This document shows, one piece after another, positions 41,036 to 51,763 of a stretch of DNA of 64,000 nucleotides. Position numbers and translations under genes: made by a program. The notes under the pieces were generated by a model that ran no database searches, was not told the origin of the DNA, and saw only the letters and a list, made by a program, of their open reading frames with translations. Source of the DNA: Seriola aureovittata (Eukaryota; Chordata; Actinopteri; Carangiformes; Carangidae); the NCBI RefSeq assembly GCF_021018895.1, contig NC_079386.1:17029552-17093551 (forward strand). Reading direction: 5' to 3'. Positions within the stretch are counted from its first letter, which is position 1; each line of letters begins with the position of its first letter.

Positions 41036-42679
41036 AGAGTCTCTTTTTAGATTGCGTTACTGCCCGGTGGGCGCCGTCACGTCACCGTGCTGAGGCCCGT
41101 CACTCTGACCTGGATAGTGGAGCACATGACAAGTTCATAGACAGCAGAGTGTTTACGTTTCCAGCTGTTTACACACCTCGCGCAGCTGTTTAGCAGCTGG
41201 ACCGTCTCCACGAACTGTTTCTGGATTCTAGAAAGATGAAAAGTAAAAATCCTAAAATCCACATGAAGGTTTTAAATTTCGTTTTCTTCCACTGTTTGTG
41301 AATCTTTTCCTTCTGTCGCAGTGTTGGGAAGAAAAGCAGGAGTGGACACAATAACATGAACATCTGGTTCCACAGCTGATATCATACAGGCTTTAATGTT
41401 ACGTTGGTTTATAAACCCATAATGCATTGTCATATTTTTTAAAATTATATTTATAGTTTATTTTGTGATCGATTATTCTTATTACTATTATTACGACGAT
41501 AGTTCATGTGTGGGTGAGAAAATCAGACATTTAGGATTTCTAACTGTTTGAAGTTGTTCGGTGTGTTTGCTTCTTTTAAATGTGGATGAATTTATCTGTG
41601 GCTGCAGATAATGATCATTTCCATTGATTTATCAGTGAATTTATCAGTTTCCTGAAGCCAAAAGCGACTTTTTGAAAAACAAACGGTTCAAAACTCTGAG
41701 ATATTTTATGTCGAATCACGTGAGTCAGAGAAAAGCGGCAAATAGCAACATCTGGGAGGCTCATCTGGTTCAGTTTGATAGAAACAATAATTAATAAATA
41801 ATAATTTTCTCTGGTTTCGACTGATCGGTTCGGCTCAACCTGCATCAGGGCTGCAGTCGGTCCCAGCATGCATTGCAATCTTTCAAAAAATTATATTTAG
41901 GGGCTCCCTGACCTCAAGTTGCGTGTCACCTTAGTCTCTGTGAGGATGTTAGTGACATTAAGAAATCAGCCAACAAACATAACTCAGGTATTAAATCTAA
42001 AGCTTTCAGATGATTAGTTTCAGTGTCACAGTGTAGGCCTTAAAAAATAAATAAATAAAAAGATTATCTAGGTTTCAAGAATTACTGGCATTCAAAGATC
42101 AAGATAGCAGCTGTGGATGTGGGAGAAATCCAACCTTCGGTGCTGAATGAGTCACAGGCTAATCCGCCGTTTGGACTCACTGGTGTTTATCGCTGCGGGT
42201 TATATTTAACTATGTGAGTGACGCTGAGGCTGAGCTGCTCCACGTGACTCCAGATGTTCAGAGTCACAGTCTGAAGTTGTTGGACTGAAGGTTGTTCAAG
42301 TCATTCCAGGTGAGTTTCTGCTGTTATTGTATATGTGCCACGTGGAGATGTGCTGCACACTCACGCGATATTTAACACAGAGACTCATCAGTGAAAAAGA
42401 GAAAAGAACTAAATCATAAATATATATTTCACTGCGCCACACGTGAGGCCATGACGCACACGTGCAGCGAAATAAACGCAAATAAAAAATTTAAAAAACA
42501 ACAAAAAACGGTTTTTAAAAACTAACTCATCCAGCTGTTGATGGACTCACCTCCACCTCGAACGTGCGCTCGCTGTCATCCAGAAAGATCACGCGCAGCC
42601 GGAGCTTCGTCTCCTTGGAGACCCGGGACTTGGTCGTGAGACTCCCGAGTCTCCGGGTCCGCTGGTCACGGTCCCCCAT
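35079..42679 (-). CDS. frmd7: FRMD7, FERM-domain protein, 12 coding exons
   Basis: Minus-strand exons: 42679-42551, 38950-38846, 38757-38715, 38249-38171, 38045-37948, 37799-37685, 37552-37405, 37205-37110, 37017-36854, 36744-36676, 36532-36457 and 36308-35079. All phases agree and give 783 codons (human about 714, also 12 exons). The FERM domain spans about 25-325, with [30 protein letters not shown] and [15 protein letters not shown], followed by the FERM-adjacent segment (GRTQKQLL). The tail is disordered, with [10 protein letters not shown] and [10 protein letters not shown] before a poly-Glu run. No DH or PH domain follows, which excludes FARP1/2. The family links membrane to actin and Rac signalling in neurons. 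Human FRMD7 loss causes infantile nystagmus. Convergent with STK26. Confidence 0.93.
36457..36532 (-). CDS. frmd7: FRMD7 exon 11 (residues 349-374)
   Basis: Acceptor TCTTCTTCTAG just behind a (GT)n tract; donor GTAATA. Encodes [20 protein letters not shown] and [14 protein letters not shown] is a close FRMD7 signature. Confidence 0.9.
36541..36590. repeat. (CA)n microsatellite upstream of FRMD7 exon 11
   Basis: About 24 CA units on the plus strand, i.e. GT in the transcript, ending about ten bases before the acceptor. Confidence 0.95.
36676..36744 (-). CDS. frmd7: FRMD7 exon 10 (residues 326-348)
   Basis: Acceptor TGCGGCAG, donor GTGAGA. Encodes [20 protein letters not shown] then FER, the FERM-adjacent (FA) segment. 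Confidence 0.9.
36854..37017 (-). CDS. frmd7: FRMD7 exon 9 (residues 272-325)
   Basis: Acceptor CATCCAG, donor GTATGT. Encodes [33 protein letters not shown] and CKGSSFRY, the end of the F3/PH-like lobe of the FERM domain. Confidence 0.95.
37110..37205 (-). CDS. frmd7: FRMD7 exon 8 (residues 240-271)
   Basis: Acceptor CTTCCAG, donor GTGAGG. Encodes [20 protein letters not shown] and [12 protein letters not shown], strands of the FERM F3 lobe. Confidence 0.95.
37405..37552 (-). CDS. frmd7: FRMD7 exon 7 (residues 190-239)
   Basis: Acceptor TCTCTGTAG, donor GTAGTG. Encodes [33 protein letters not shown] and [12 protein letters not shown], the F2/F3 junction of FERM. Confidence 0.95.
37685..37799 (-). 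CDS. frmd7: FRMD7 exon 6 (residues 152-189)
   Basis: The acceptor is TGTTACAG directly behind about 15 GT units in the transcript; the donor is GTAAAC. Encodes [30 protein letters not shown] and FHKKH. Confidence 0.93.
37948..38045 (-). CDS. frmd7: FRMD7 exon 5 (residues 119-151)
   Basis: The acceptor is GTGTGCAG at the end of about 24 GT units (plus-strand CA 38048-38096); the donor is GTAAGG. Encodes [20 protein letters not shown] and [11 protein letters not shown], the F2 lobe. Confidence 0.94.
38171..38249 (-). CDS. frmd7: FRMD7 exon 4 (residues 93-118)
   Basis: Acceptor CTCCGTCAG chosen because it is the only one of three nearby CAGs that keeps phase; donor GTAACA. Encodes [20 protein letters not shown] and KRGLT. 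Confidence 0.9.
38250..38714 (-). other. FRMD7 intron 3
   Basis: Nothing recognised besides short AT-rich sequence. Confidence 0.6.
38715..38757 (-). CDS. frmd7: FRMD7 exon 3 (residues 79-92)
   Basis: Acceptor ACGTTGCAG, donor GTAAGT. A 43-base exon encoding [14 protein letters not shown]. Confidence 0.93.
38846..38950 (-). CDS. frmd7: FRMD7 exon 2 (residues 44-78)
   Basis: Acceptor TCTCTCTCAG, donor GTGAGA. Encodes [20 protein letters not shown] and [15 protein letters not shown], the F1 ubiquitin-like lobe. Confidence 0.95.
38951..42550 (-). other. FRMD7 intron 1 (3.6 kb)
   Basis: Contains GGGA/GGGAGGGA-rich sequence (about 39540-39610), (CT)n at 40807-40848 and interrupted (CA)n at 40955-41032. 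The rest is AT-rich with no coding exon recognised. Any of it may contain regulatory DNA. Confidence 0.75.
40807..41032. repeat. (CT)n and (CA)n microsatellites in FRMD7 intron 1
   Basis: About 20 CT units at 40807-40848, and about 38 CA units at 40955-41032 with a single CC interruption near 40980. Confidence 0.93.
42551..42679 (-). CDS. frmd7: FRMD7 exon 1 (residues 1-43)
   Basis: ATG at 42679-42677, donor GTGAGT. Encodes a basic leader of about 26 residues ([19 protein letters not shown] start), then [18 protein letters not shown], the first strands of the FERM F1 lobe. From memory human FRMD7 starts almost at the F1 strand, while FARP proteins have an N-terminal leader, so this leader is FARP-like. 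It is the only in-frame ATG in the exon. The (GA)n tract sits just upstream. Confidence 0.85.
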
Positions 42680-42698
42680 CTCTCCCTCTCCCTCTCTC

Positions 42699-42740
<42 letters not shown>

Positions 42741-42800
42741 TCTCTCTCCCTCTCTCTCTCTCCCTCTCTCTCTCTCCCTCCTTCTCTCTCTCTCTCAGGA
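42680..42800 (-). repeat. (GA)n tract immediately upstream of the FRMD7 start codon
   Basis: GA/GGGA repeats in the transcript orientation end within five bases of the ATG, so the repeat is probably 5' UTR or core promoter DNA. Confidence 0.9.
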
Positions 42801-43230
42801 GGAAGAAGAACAGCTGTAATCCTCCATCACATCCATCATCCACAGAGGAAATCCTCAAGAGGCAGCGGCACGCCAAGAGAACGGCTTCACGCGCTCCTCA
42901 GCACCATCAGCATCCTCTTCATCCTCTTCATCCTCCTCCTCCTCCGGGGATCTGGCTGCCGCTGGAGCGCGCGCTCTCCAGATGCGTAATGGCACGCTGA
43001 CGTTGTTTCCAGACACTGAAACGGAACTGACCACTGAGACACGGACTATAAGAATACTACATAATGTAATAATACATGATAAAATAATATAATACTACAG
43101 TTACTATACTGAACTACTATAATACTACTGACCATGTACTATAATACTATATAATATATAATACTACAGTTACTATATGACACATACATGACATGTTTAT
43201 GTCAGAAGGACTGTGGATGTTTAAACTACA
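42801..43230 (-). promoter_or_regulatory. Presumed FRMD7 promoter region
   Basis: GC-rich to about 43000 (TCC/CTC-rich with GCGCGCGCTCTCC near 42970), then AT-rich with TAATACTAC-like repeats (43050-43185). No TATA box was placed with confidence. Assigned by position. Confidence 0.4.
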
Positions 43231-43238
43231 GACGTCAG

Positions 43239-43239
<1 letters not shown>

Positions 43240-43326
<87 letters not shown>

Positions 43327-43444
43327 TCCATGGGAATAATATGAATTTCACGGTGGCTGGATACTTTTAGAGAAGTGGCCTGTCCTAAAGTAGGCTAGTA
43401 GTGCAATGCTTCCACTAGCCTCCAGCCTGGACTGAGCACTTAGT

Positions 43445-43477
<33 letters not shown>

Positions 43478-43665
43478 TGTGTGAGTGTGTGAGAGTGTGT
43501 GTGTGTGAGAGTGTGTGAGAGTGTGTGTGTGTCTGGGATGACAAACATGTAAAATGTTGGTCACATTTTCTTTTCTTTGTCTCTTTCTGTGACTGACACA
43601 CACACACACACACACACACACACGACAATACCTCAGTAACATGATTTCAGAGTGTGTGTGTGTGT
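43240..43665. repeat. Cluster of (GT)n, GT/GA and (CA)n tracts
   Basis: About 42 uninterrupted GT units at 43240-43324. A GTGTGAGA compound tract at 43442-43532. CA at 43597-43623 and GT at 43653-43672. Confidence 0.93.
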
Positions 43666-43672
43666 GTGTGTG

Positions 43673-44425
43673 TCCCCACCATCAATGCCATTGAATTTTT
43701 CATCTTTACATGAAGCCATTTCTATCAACAAGCTCATATTTTAATGTCAAATCATTTATTCTCAGCTTTGAAATTAAATTAAATTAATACTGATTGATTT
43801 TCAGTCTCTTGTCGTTTTGCTCAGAAGGATAACGTATGTTTGTGATGTGATATTACAGACCGTGTGCTCAGATTAATTCAATCTAATGAAACGTAATAAC
43901 GTAATTTAAATGTAGTTTAATTTACTCGACTGACGCTCTGAAGTCTGACATTAAAAATGAATAACGCTTATTTATCATTCATAAGCAGCAAATAAACATT
44001 CAACACACGATCTATAACACACTGCACTGGTGCACAGCTGTGAGGATGTTAGTTCATTATAAGAAGACACACTTCATACTAATACACCTGTTACCGTTCA
44101 GCACCTGTCCAGCCTTTATTCCTGTGTGTCCACGGGAGGCGTTAGAGTTATTGATCAATACATGACACTTATACTAATATTTAGACACTGACGTGTTTCC
44201 ACAACCTGGCAACACAAATATTATCCTTATTAATGTCTTGTAACTGAGCTGTGAAGCAGTAATAAACAGTTTATTAACCAGTTATTACAGTTTGTGAAGC
44301 CTTCGTGTTGCTGCATCAGGAAGTGGCAGCAGATTAGTTTGTCAGTTTCAGAGTCTGGCCACTAGATGGAGGTAAAGACCTGAGGATGAGAGAAACAAAA
44401 AGCAGCTGGTAGAAGAAGCTCAGTG
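43673..44425. other. Intergenic, no gene seen
   Basis: AT-rich sequence upstream of FRMD7 with no exon or dispersed element recognised. Confidence 0.5.
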
Positions 44426-44428
44426 ACT

Positions 44429-44429
<1 letters not shown>

Positions 44430-44473
<44 letters not shown>

Positions 44474-44547
44474 CCAGTAAACATGAGTAGATGTTGTGAT
44501 ACTGTAATATGAACCTGCCTCTATCCGTCTCTACTCACCATCTGCCA

Positions 44548-44639
<92 letters not shown>

Positions 44640-44720
44640 ACAGACACACTTTCCATTTTTCCATCTCTTGTCTCCAGTCTCCCCTCCTCCTGTATCCCCT
44701 CACCCGTCTCACTTTCTCTC

Positions 44721-44765
<45 letters not shown>

Positions 44766-44818
44766 ACCTGCCTGACACAGTAGCATCTGGCGTCTTTATG
44801 CTGCTGCCTCCCTCCTGA

Positions 44819-44858
<40 letters not shown>
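44430..44858. repeat. Cluster of four (CA)n microsatellites
   Basis: CA tracts at about 44430-44468, 44552-44636 (one CC interruption), 44724-44762 and 44819-44858, separated by 60-90 bp of C/T-rich DNA. Confidence 0.93.
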
Positions 44859-44859
<1 letters not shown>

Positions 44860-46195
44860 ACAGCTTTCTCTCTCATATAAATTTTCCACTGCAGCAGTGT
44901 GTCGTCCTCTAACGCTGCACGTTCACATTTTACCTGCAGCTCATCGAGTCTGACGAGTAACAGCAGCGTCACGCAGCAGCTCTTACACACAAACCCATCA
45001 AACTATTTGCATGTTGAAAACACTAAATGAATAAAAGCCAAAAACTTTTATTTGCGTCAGTCGTGCTTCATCTTTGTTAAGGTGGAATTTATGACTGAGC
45101 TGTTGCATCAGACATCTGTACATGTGCGGTTGTGTCTTGTTTCCCGGCTGCAGGCGACGTGACCGTGTCATTCAGGGTCCGTGAAGCCAGTTGAGGAGAG
45201 AGTCGCTGAAGGAAGGACGGAGCGTGGGGTTGAGGAGGTGGATCGTTTGCCGGGATCGAGATCGTAGTTACGAGCGGCTGAAAATGAGTTCCCTCCCCTC
45301 GGACACCCGGAGTAAAGCTGCTGCCGCCTCGTGGTGAAAGACGTCAATTCAGGCGGTTCAGGAATCTGATCGGGACGCTTCCTTTGGAGGTTTTCCAGGC
45401 GCATCCACCTGATAGGAGACGCCAGGGTCGACCCAGAGCACAGCTGGACCAGAACACAGCTGGATCATCCCTATAAACGTGTCTGTCGCTGACTGACTGA
45501 CTGAGTGATGAAGTTACACCATTGGTCGGCCAGACGAGTCTTGGAGCTGCTCTTCAAATTGAATTGACGGGAGAAGTTTCTATAACAACAATTTTACAAA
45601 TTTCGCACCTTCGTCTCTAGAGTTCTTGACTTTTCAAACCCCTTTAGTGACTTTTTTATTCAAAGACGCACTGAGCAACTTGTTTCGGGAGAAGAGAGTC
45701 GTCTTTGTTTGCGAGAGGTCGGGCAAAATCAATAAAATATAAATTGCAAAAAGGATAAAGAAAGTGTTTTTAATCGGCACATCAAAATTTCTAAAAAAGA
45801 AATCCAAATGATAAGAAATGCTGTAAATCTGCAGCAAATGTCCTAATTATATTTTACTTTAAATAACAGAGCTGCAGATTTTAAACATGAAACTCAATGA
45901 AACAATGAAACGTGGTCGGACGACTAAACTTTAAGTCTAAGTTTAAAACTCAGAGTGTGTGAACACCAAACACTAAACATCACCTCTGGATGTGAAATAC
46001 TGTCGTACCCTCGGTCTGTTGTTGTGAACTTTGACCTGTGAATTTGGATGTAATCCTGATGTTTACATCTGTCGAGCCCCGAGGAAGAAAACCCAACATG
46101 TCCGAGTCTGTAATCCTGGGCATTTCTACAAAATCAGGCAAAGACGAGATGCAGTGTGACAAGAGAAGGGGACAGGATGTGGAAAAAGAAAGAAA
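44859..46195. other. Intergenic, no gene seen
   Basis: A GC-richer patch at about 45130-45530 has overlapping short frames on the minus strand without splice support. The rest is AT-rich. AAGGTGGAATTTATG at 45080 also occurs at 26643, hinting at dispersed repeat DNA. Confidence 0.45.
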
Positions 46196-46199
46196 TCTG

Positions 46200-46200
46200 G

Positions 46201-46251
<51 letters not shown>

Positions 46252-46339
46252 TGATGAAAGATATGCTGGAAAAAGCTGAACAGAAAAGAGCAGGACAGGT
46301 GCAAACCATTAACCACTGTATGGAAAGTCAAATAGCAGG

Positions 46340-46413
<74 letters not shown>
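46200..46413. repeat. (CA)n and (GT)n microsatellite pair in opposite orientation
   Basis: CA units at 46200-46248 and about 36 GT units at 46341-46413, so the two tracts could pair as an inverted repeat in single-stranded form. Confidence 0.93.
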
Positions 46414-46415
<2 letters not shown>

Positions 46416-47265
46416 GGAAAGAGAGAGAGAGACAATGACAATCACAGAGACTACCAACCAACTCCAAACTCTTAGTGTATCCTGAATCAACAAACTCCAC
46501 CCTCCTGCTCCGCCCCGCGACTCGAACCAAACGCCACGACCTCTCGCCTCCTGCTCGTCTCCTAACGTCTTTATGATCACCATCTTTTCTCCTCCGTCTT
46601 AAACATCCGGTTCTGCCCCCGTGAGACGAAAGCAGCAGCTGAAACCTGTGAATTTACTTGTAGCCGACATTAAAATCAACATTTTATTTTTCACGTTTTC
46701 CACCAATTTAAAAAAGAGCGAAAGAGCGTAACCTGCATCCTCGGCTCAGATTAGCCATGTTATTAGCCGCGTGCTAGCGGTACCGCTCCTCGGATGCTAA
46801 CGTCAGCCGTCAGCTGATCCGTCACTTCCGGTCATGACTTTACGATTTCCTTGTTTCGCTCGTTTTCGTGCAACGCGGCGAAGCAGACATCTTGTTTTCT
46901 CTCGCCGCTGGTCGGAGCGATGTTTCCCGGAGGCTCGTCGAAGTCAAAATCGCAGCCATCACAGCTTTTTTCCTTTTCCCCTCATTTTGTTGGAAACACG
47001 ATTACGTAGTTTTTCCTAATTCAAAAAGCAGCGAAAAAAAACAATGAACTTCTTTTTAAAAAATGTTTATGTTGTGATTGCATCTTTTCTCTCTCGCAGT
47101 GATGGATGACCTTCAGCGTCTGAGCCGTTTCCTGTGAACGAGCCCGGGCGTCGTTAAGGCCGAGCTGATTTGAAAACATATCTCTGATTGTGTCACATGC
47201 ATGTAGCGGCGGTCAGACTGAACATTTAAGGCATGGAAAAGGTAAAAAAAGGAAAAGCATCTATA
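46414..47265. other. Intergenic, no gene seen
   Basis: A moderately GC-rich block with several CpGs lies around 46740-46960. No exon recognised. Confidence 0.45.
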
Positions 47266-47420
47266 TATATATCAGGAGCGGCGCAGCGTTTCCTGCTGGT
47301 TAATGGGAGATAATGGAGGTCTGATTGTAATACGCAGCAGCTGATCTGATGTGGGAAAACTGAGAGAAAGCTGATGACAGAGATGCTATCTGCTGGGAAA
47401 AGCAGCCTGCTGCTAATTCT
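47266..47420. promoter_or_regulatory. Candidate conserved non-coding element
   Basis: Non-repetitive, complex sequence between simple-repeat tracts, with homeodomain-type TTAAT cores (GGTTAATGGG, GCTAATTC) and E-box-like CAGCAGCTGATC. No coding frame. The suggestion rests on sequence texture only. Confidence 0.25.
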
Positions 47421-47991
47421 TTTTCTTTCTTTCTCCTCCTTTTCTTTTCCTTCCTCTGTTTCTCTCACTTCATCTTTCAGCTTTTTATCCTTCTCATCCT
47501 TTTTCTCCACTTGTCTCCTTCACTTCCTCCTCGTTTCATCTTTCCTTCCTTAAGTTTTAGTTTTCCTTTCTTTCTTTTCCTTTATTTCACTTTCTGTTGC
47601 TGCCTCTCTTTCTCTTCATCTTCCCTCCTCTTGTACTTTCTTTTCTTTCGAACATATATTTTGTCAACTCTATTCCTTTCATTTTTTATCTTTATTTTTC
47701 ACTTCATTCTTCATCTTTTCCTCATTCGCTCCGTCTGTTTCCGTCTTCCTCTCCTTTCTTCATCCTCTTCCTCCCGTCCTTCCTTCCCTGTCCGTCTTCT
47801 CTTCTTTCCTCCCCATTCCCTTCATCCCTCGATCCCTGCAGTACTGAGGGATGCGGAGGAGCTTCGATGGTTAATTACCTGCTTCACTTACATCCACTTA
47901 CAGCGCAACTCTATTTCACACCCCGCCGTCAGCCTCAAGAGACACACACACACACACACACACACCACACACACACACACACTCACACACA

Positions 47992-48027
<36 letters not shown>

Positions 48028-48030
48028 CAA
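47421..48030. repeat. Pyrimidine-rich tract followed by (CA)n
   Basis: About 400 bp of T/C-rich low-complexity sequence (47425-47830), a short complex patch (47838-47938), then CA repeats with CT and CC interruptions at 47941-48023. Long frames here are low-complexity translations. Confidence 0.8.
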
Positions 48031-48960
48031 ACAGAAATCGGGTGCACATTAGGTCACGTAAAAACATGCAGTTTCAGTTGTGATGTGACGTCTCTTCTCT
48101 CGTGGAGCTTTGTTCTCTCTTGTGTTGTGGCAAAAAGAAGTAAGTGAACCCTTTAGTGTGTCCTTTAATAATTCCTGTCAGTAGAAGTCGGTGTCGGCTC
48201 GACATCACCGCTGAAAGGCGACAGTAAACAGTCGTTACTGGCTTCTGCTTTTTTAAATTAACACGTAATGAGGAAACATTAGTAATGAAGTGACAAGTCG
48301 GTGCCGACCTGGAGATGTGTTGGTTTTGCTGCAGGACTGTCGGCACCGGAGCTTCTCCGGGTGTTTTGTGGGAAAAAACGAAGATTCTGCTTCTTCAGGA
48401 CGCGTCTGTTGTTTTGTTTTTATTTACAACCCAGTGTTGGTGAAACCACGCCCACTTCCGCATGACGAACGCCTTGACACGACGAGCTATCGCTAAACAT
48501 ATCCAACACAGACGTGGTCGTTAGAAACTGGGCTGGAAAAACTCAGATTTAATGATAATGTTCCTCTGTAACTGCTGGACTCTCTAAATATAATAATATG
48601 TCAGTGTCGTGTTCACAGCTTCTCTCCACTGCCCCCTGGTGGCCGAAGAAATCAGGCGCTGCAGTTTGAAGTCGACAGAAAGTTAGTTAGTCGCCTCTCT
48701 GCAAACACGTGTCCCACGACAGGAAGATCTTTTATTACTAATCCATTAATAAACAGACGCACTGCATTATTTCTGTAGGTGGTATTTAGAGAAGTTGGTC
48801 TCAGGGATCAGCGGCTTCTACAAATAAAGTTCACGTCCGTGTCGCTGTGTTCACACACACAGCAGGATTTGGTCGTGAGGAAGTAGAAACAAAGAGAGAA
48901 AAAGAGGACAGGAGGAGGTGAAAAGGAAAAGAAAAGAGAGAACATAAATGAAGGCACTCG
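48031..48960. other. Intergenic, no gene seen
   Basis: Mixed sequence with no recognised exon or mobile element. Confidence 0.45.
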
Positions 48961-48964
48961 ATCT

Positions 48965-48966
<2 letters not shown>

Positions 48967-49012
<46 letters not shown>

Positions 49013-49129
49013 CCTCTTTTATCTTGTGCAACAGGCAGGGTTAGGAAATGAGACGAGTGTTTTTTGTCTGAGAGGGCAAAGCAGAAAAAGGGATTTGTCT
49101 CCAAATGCAGCTGCAGCAACAGGCTTCCA

Positions 49130-49194
<65 letters not shown>
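48967..49194. repeat. (CA)n and (GT)n microsatellite pair
   Basis: CA at 48967-49008 and GT at 49133-49194 with one TTG interruption. Opposite orientations about 125 bp apart. Confidence 0.93.
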
Positions 49195-49196
<2 letters not shown>

Positions 49197-49257
49197 CTAA
49201 ATGAGATATTGAAACAGAGACATCCTCGCGTTTGTTCTTGACTGATGAGAGCTGAAA

Positions 49258-50365
49258 ATAGGATTTGTCTTTGAATCAGAGGAGGACGGCTGTAAGCCAG
49301 TTAAGACGACTGAAGAGCCCATTTCACACCGAGGAAATGGAAGCTGCTGTGAAACGTTTGTCGAAGGGTTTCGCTTTGACAACAACAGATTATGAGGAAC
49401 AGATTTTTAACAACGTTGATCTCAGAGACAAAAAAAAAAAAAAACAAAAACAAAAACTCTCCAGAGTGGATGAAATGTGAAAACGTGCTTCGATACAGGA
49501 AGTTTTCACTTCCTCTGCGATCAGGAGAGCACGCACCATTGAGTCCTGGTCATCGGGGCAGTTCGGGTCGTTCCAACATCGGACGCTGTCACCGAGGCGA
49601 CGCAGCTTCAGACGCCAGAGCGACGCCAGGTCTCGGCGACATGATGAGGGAACTTGAGTCGCCTACTCAAGTCCACTGTCATGTCGCCCTTGGCTTCTCT
49701 CCGGCTCTGATGCCGTCGTCCCCCAGAGCCTTCAGACAGCAGCTCAAGATGCGTTCAAGGGTCCTCTATCTCTGGCAAAGGCAGCACCGAGCTTATCGAC
49801 CAACTTCACCATCTCCTCTCCAGTGGCGGCGCTTCAATCGTACGACTCACGTCAAAACTTCCAGTTCTATCGGCTTGTTCAGCTGCCGCCATTGTTGCTC
49901 ACTTTAAGTCTTCAACCTTTCTTCTTTAAACGTTGGTAAACCTGCAACAGATTTCAGTAACGTGGGGTGGACAGAAATCATTTAGAGGCAGCAGCAGAAA
50001 GGACAGAAAATTACATTAATTAAAGAGGCTGAATCTTTTTCATTCATTCCGAGAGCAGAAAACAGGATTTGCCTTTGAAACAGCGGAGAGCAGTTATAAG
50101 CCAGTTAGGAGTTTAGAGCAGCCTATTTCACACCGAGAAAATAGACCTGCATTCATGACAGTACATGAAGATAAAGAAGAAGAAAAAAAATCCCTAATTA
50201 CAGCTGCAGAACACTTGATTTAATTCGCATATTGCTGCTGAGATTATTCTCTTTTGCTGGTACATAAATGACTATCAAGGAAAGACACCAAAGACTAATC
50301 TGAGGACGAGTCATAAGCCAGTTAGAGGAATCAAACAGACGATTTCACACTGAGGAAATGGGACT
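49258..50365. repeat. Three local copies of an ~80-bp sequence
   Basis: The phrases AGGATTTG(T/C)CTTTGAA, TAAGCCAGTTA and ATTTCACAC(C/T)GAG(G/A)AAAT occur in the same order at 49260-49345, 50068-50145 and, without the first phrase, 50306-50360. The copies are diverged. The DNA between them is unique-looking, including a GC-richer block (49500-49900) whose long frame has no protein features. Confidence 0.75.
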
Positions 50366-50882
50366 TCTTCGAGACGTTTGGCTCGAGCGCTGTCGGCTGT
50401 GAAGCTCGGCGTCGCTCGTCGGGACGTTAGAGAAAAGTTTAAAAGGCGGCGAAACAGCTGAGAAAGTGACACGAGGACGACGTGCACAGGTTTAACCTCT
50501 GAGGAGACAAATGTGTCGTCTACATTCTTATAACATTTGTCCATCTTTAATTCCCCGTTTTAACCTCTTAATGTCCGACAGATCCAACGGGGACTCTCTC
50601 TGGGAAAAGCTCAATCTTTTAACTTGTAGACACAAAGTTTTCAAAGGTATTTAAGGCAGAATTTGGGATAAATTCATATTAAAACAGATGCACAGATGTA
50701 ATAATGCAGCTGTGGATTCTTGTATTAGAGCCGGTGCTTCGCTGGAGCTTGGAGGAGGCAGATACAGAACATACTGTAGATGTGATAACGTCATGCAGAG
50801 TGGAAATGGTTTTTCACTGAGGCCAAATGTTTTTAAGGAGGAAGGACGGAGTTCACGAGGTCAGGAAACATTTTCAAATGCC
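50366..50882. other. Intergenic, no gene seen
   Basis: No exon or element recognised. Confidence 0.45.
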
Positions 50883-51096
50883 TTAAAGGAATATTTTGAC
50901 ATTTTGGGAAATCCACCTATTTATTTTTTTGTTGCTGAGAATTGCTTCCAGTCTTTATGCTAAGCTAAGATAACCACATCCAGACACTAGCGCCGTAGTT
51001 ACCGCACAGACATGAGAGTGGTATTGATCTCCTTATCTAACTCTCGGCAAGTGAATAAACGTGTTTCCCTAAAATGTCAAAATATCCCCCTGTAAG
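50883..51096. mobile_element. MITE-like element with inverted TTTTGACATTTTGGG-type ends
   Basis: The left end ATATTTTGACATTTTGGGAA and the reverse complement of the right end, ATATTTTGACATTTTAGGGA, form terminal inverted repeats of about 30 bp. The interior has CTTTATGCTAAGCTAAGATA and GACATGAGAGTGGTATTGAT. It belongs to the same family as 55136-55345 and shares the TGCTAAGCTAAG part with 28193-28340. Typical of percomorph genomes. Confidence 0.85.
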
Positions 51097-51180
51097 GATT
51101 TGTGCAGGGAAACGTGATGATTGTTTGTAGATCCCCTGAATGCATCGTTTCTCTTCCACCTCACTCACACTTTCACACAT

Positions 51181-51183
<3 letters not shown>

Positions 51184-51237
<54 letters not shown>

Positions 51238-51517
51238 TTTGTACCAGGGAACTGGCATCGTGGCGTCCGGTCCGACTGTTTTCCGGACGTTTGCGTTAAC
51301 GGATAACGGCGGCGGCGTCGCGCTGCGTGTGTGGAAACGGCTCCGGTATCTTTACTCTGCAGAAACACTGGAAGTTTTTACTGAGGTGAAGTTAAAGCAG
51401 AAGAAGAAGAAATAAAGAAAGACAAACACAAAATACTAAAAGCAAACAATAAATAAAATAAATATGAAAACAAACGAAAAAGGAAGGTTGTGGACAGGAA
51501 CTTGAATTTGCATTTGC

Positions 51518-51574
<57 letters not shown>

Positions 51575-51708
51575 AGCCTTCAACAGTCCACAAAGTGATT
51601 AAAACACAGTAACACTCGTACTTAAATTACACGTCTTTTAAATGATTTGACTTGACCTCAAATTTATACGGTTTAAAAAAAAAAAAAAAATCCTGGATTG
51701 AAGCTTTT

Positions 51709-51760
<52 letters not shown>
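51184..51760. repeat. Three dinucleotide microsatellites
   Basis: CA at 51184-51234, CA at 51520-51572 and GT at 51711-51760, with an A-run at 51674-51690. Confidence 0.93.

Positions 51761-51763
<3 letters not shown>

Noticed and set aside
35079..42679. Identification of the FERM gene as FARP1 or FARP2
   Set aside because: No DH/PH exons follow, the last exon ends in a stop after a disordered tail, and the tail carries QCRSSPDLL and [10 protein letters not shown] as in FRMD7.
45168..45404. 78-codon minus-strand frame
   Set aside because: No recognisable family, no splice sites, mixed composition. Kept only as intergenic.
47511..48083. 190-codon Ser/Phe/Leu-rich frame
   Set aside because: It is a translation of a pyrimidine-rich low-complexity tract followed by CA repeats.
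49392..49907. 171-codon frame in a GC-richer block
   Set aside because: No motif, no splice support and a Lys-rich A-run start. Probably chance.
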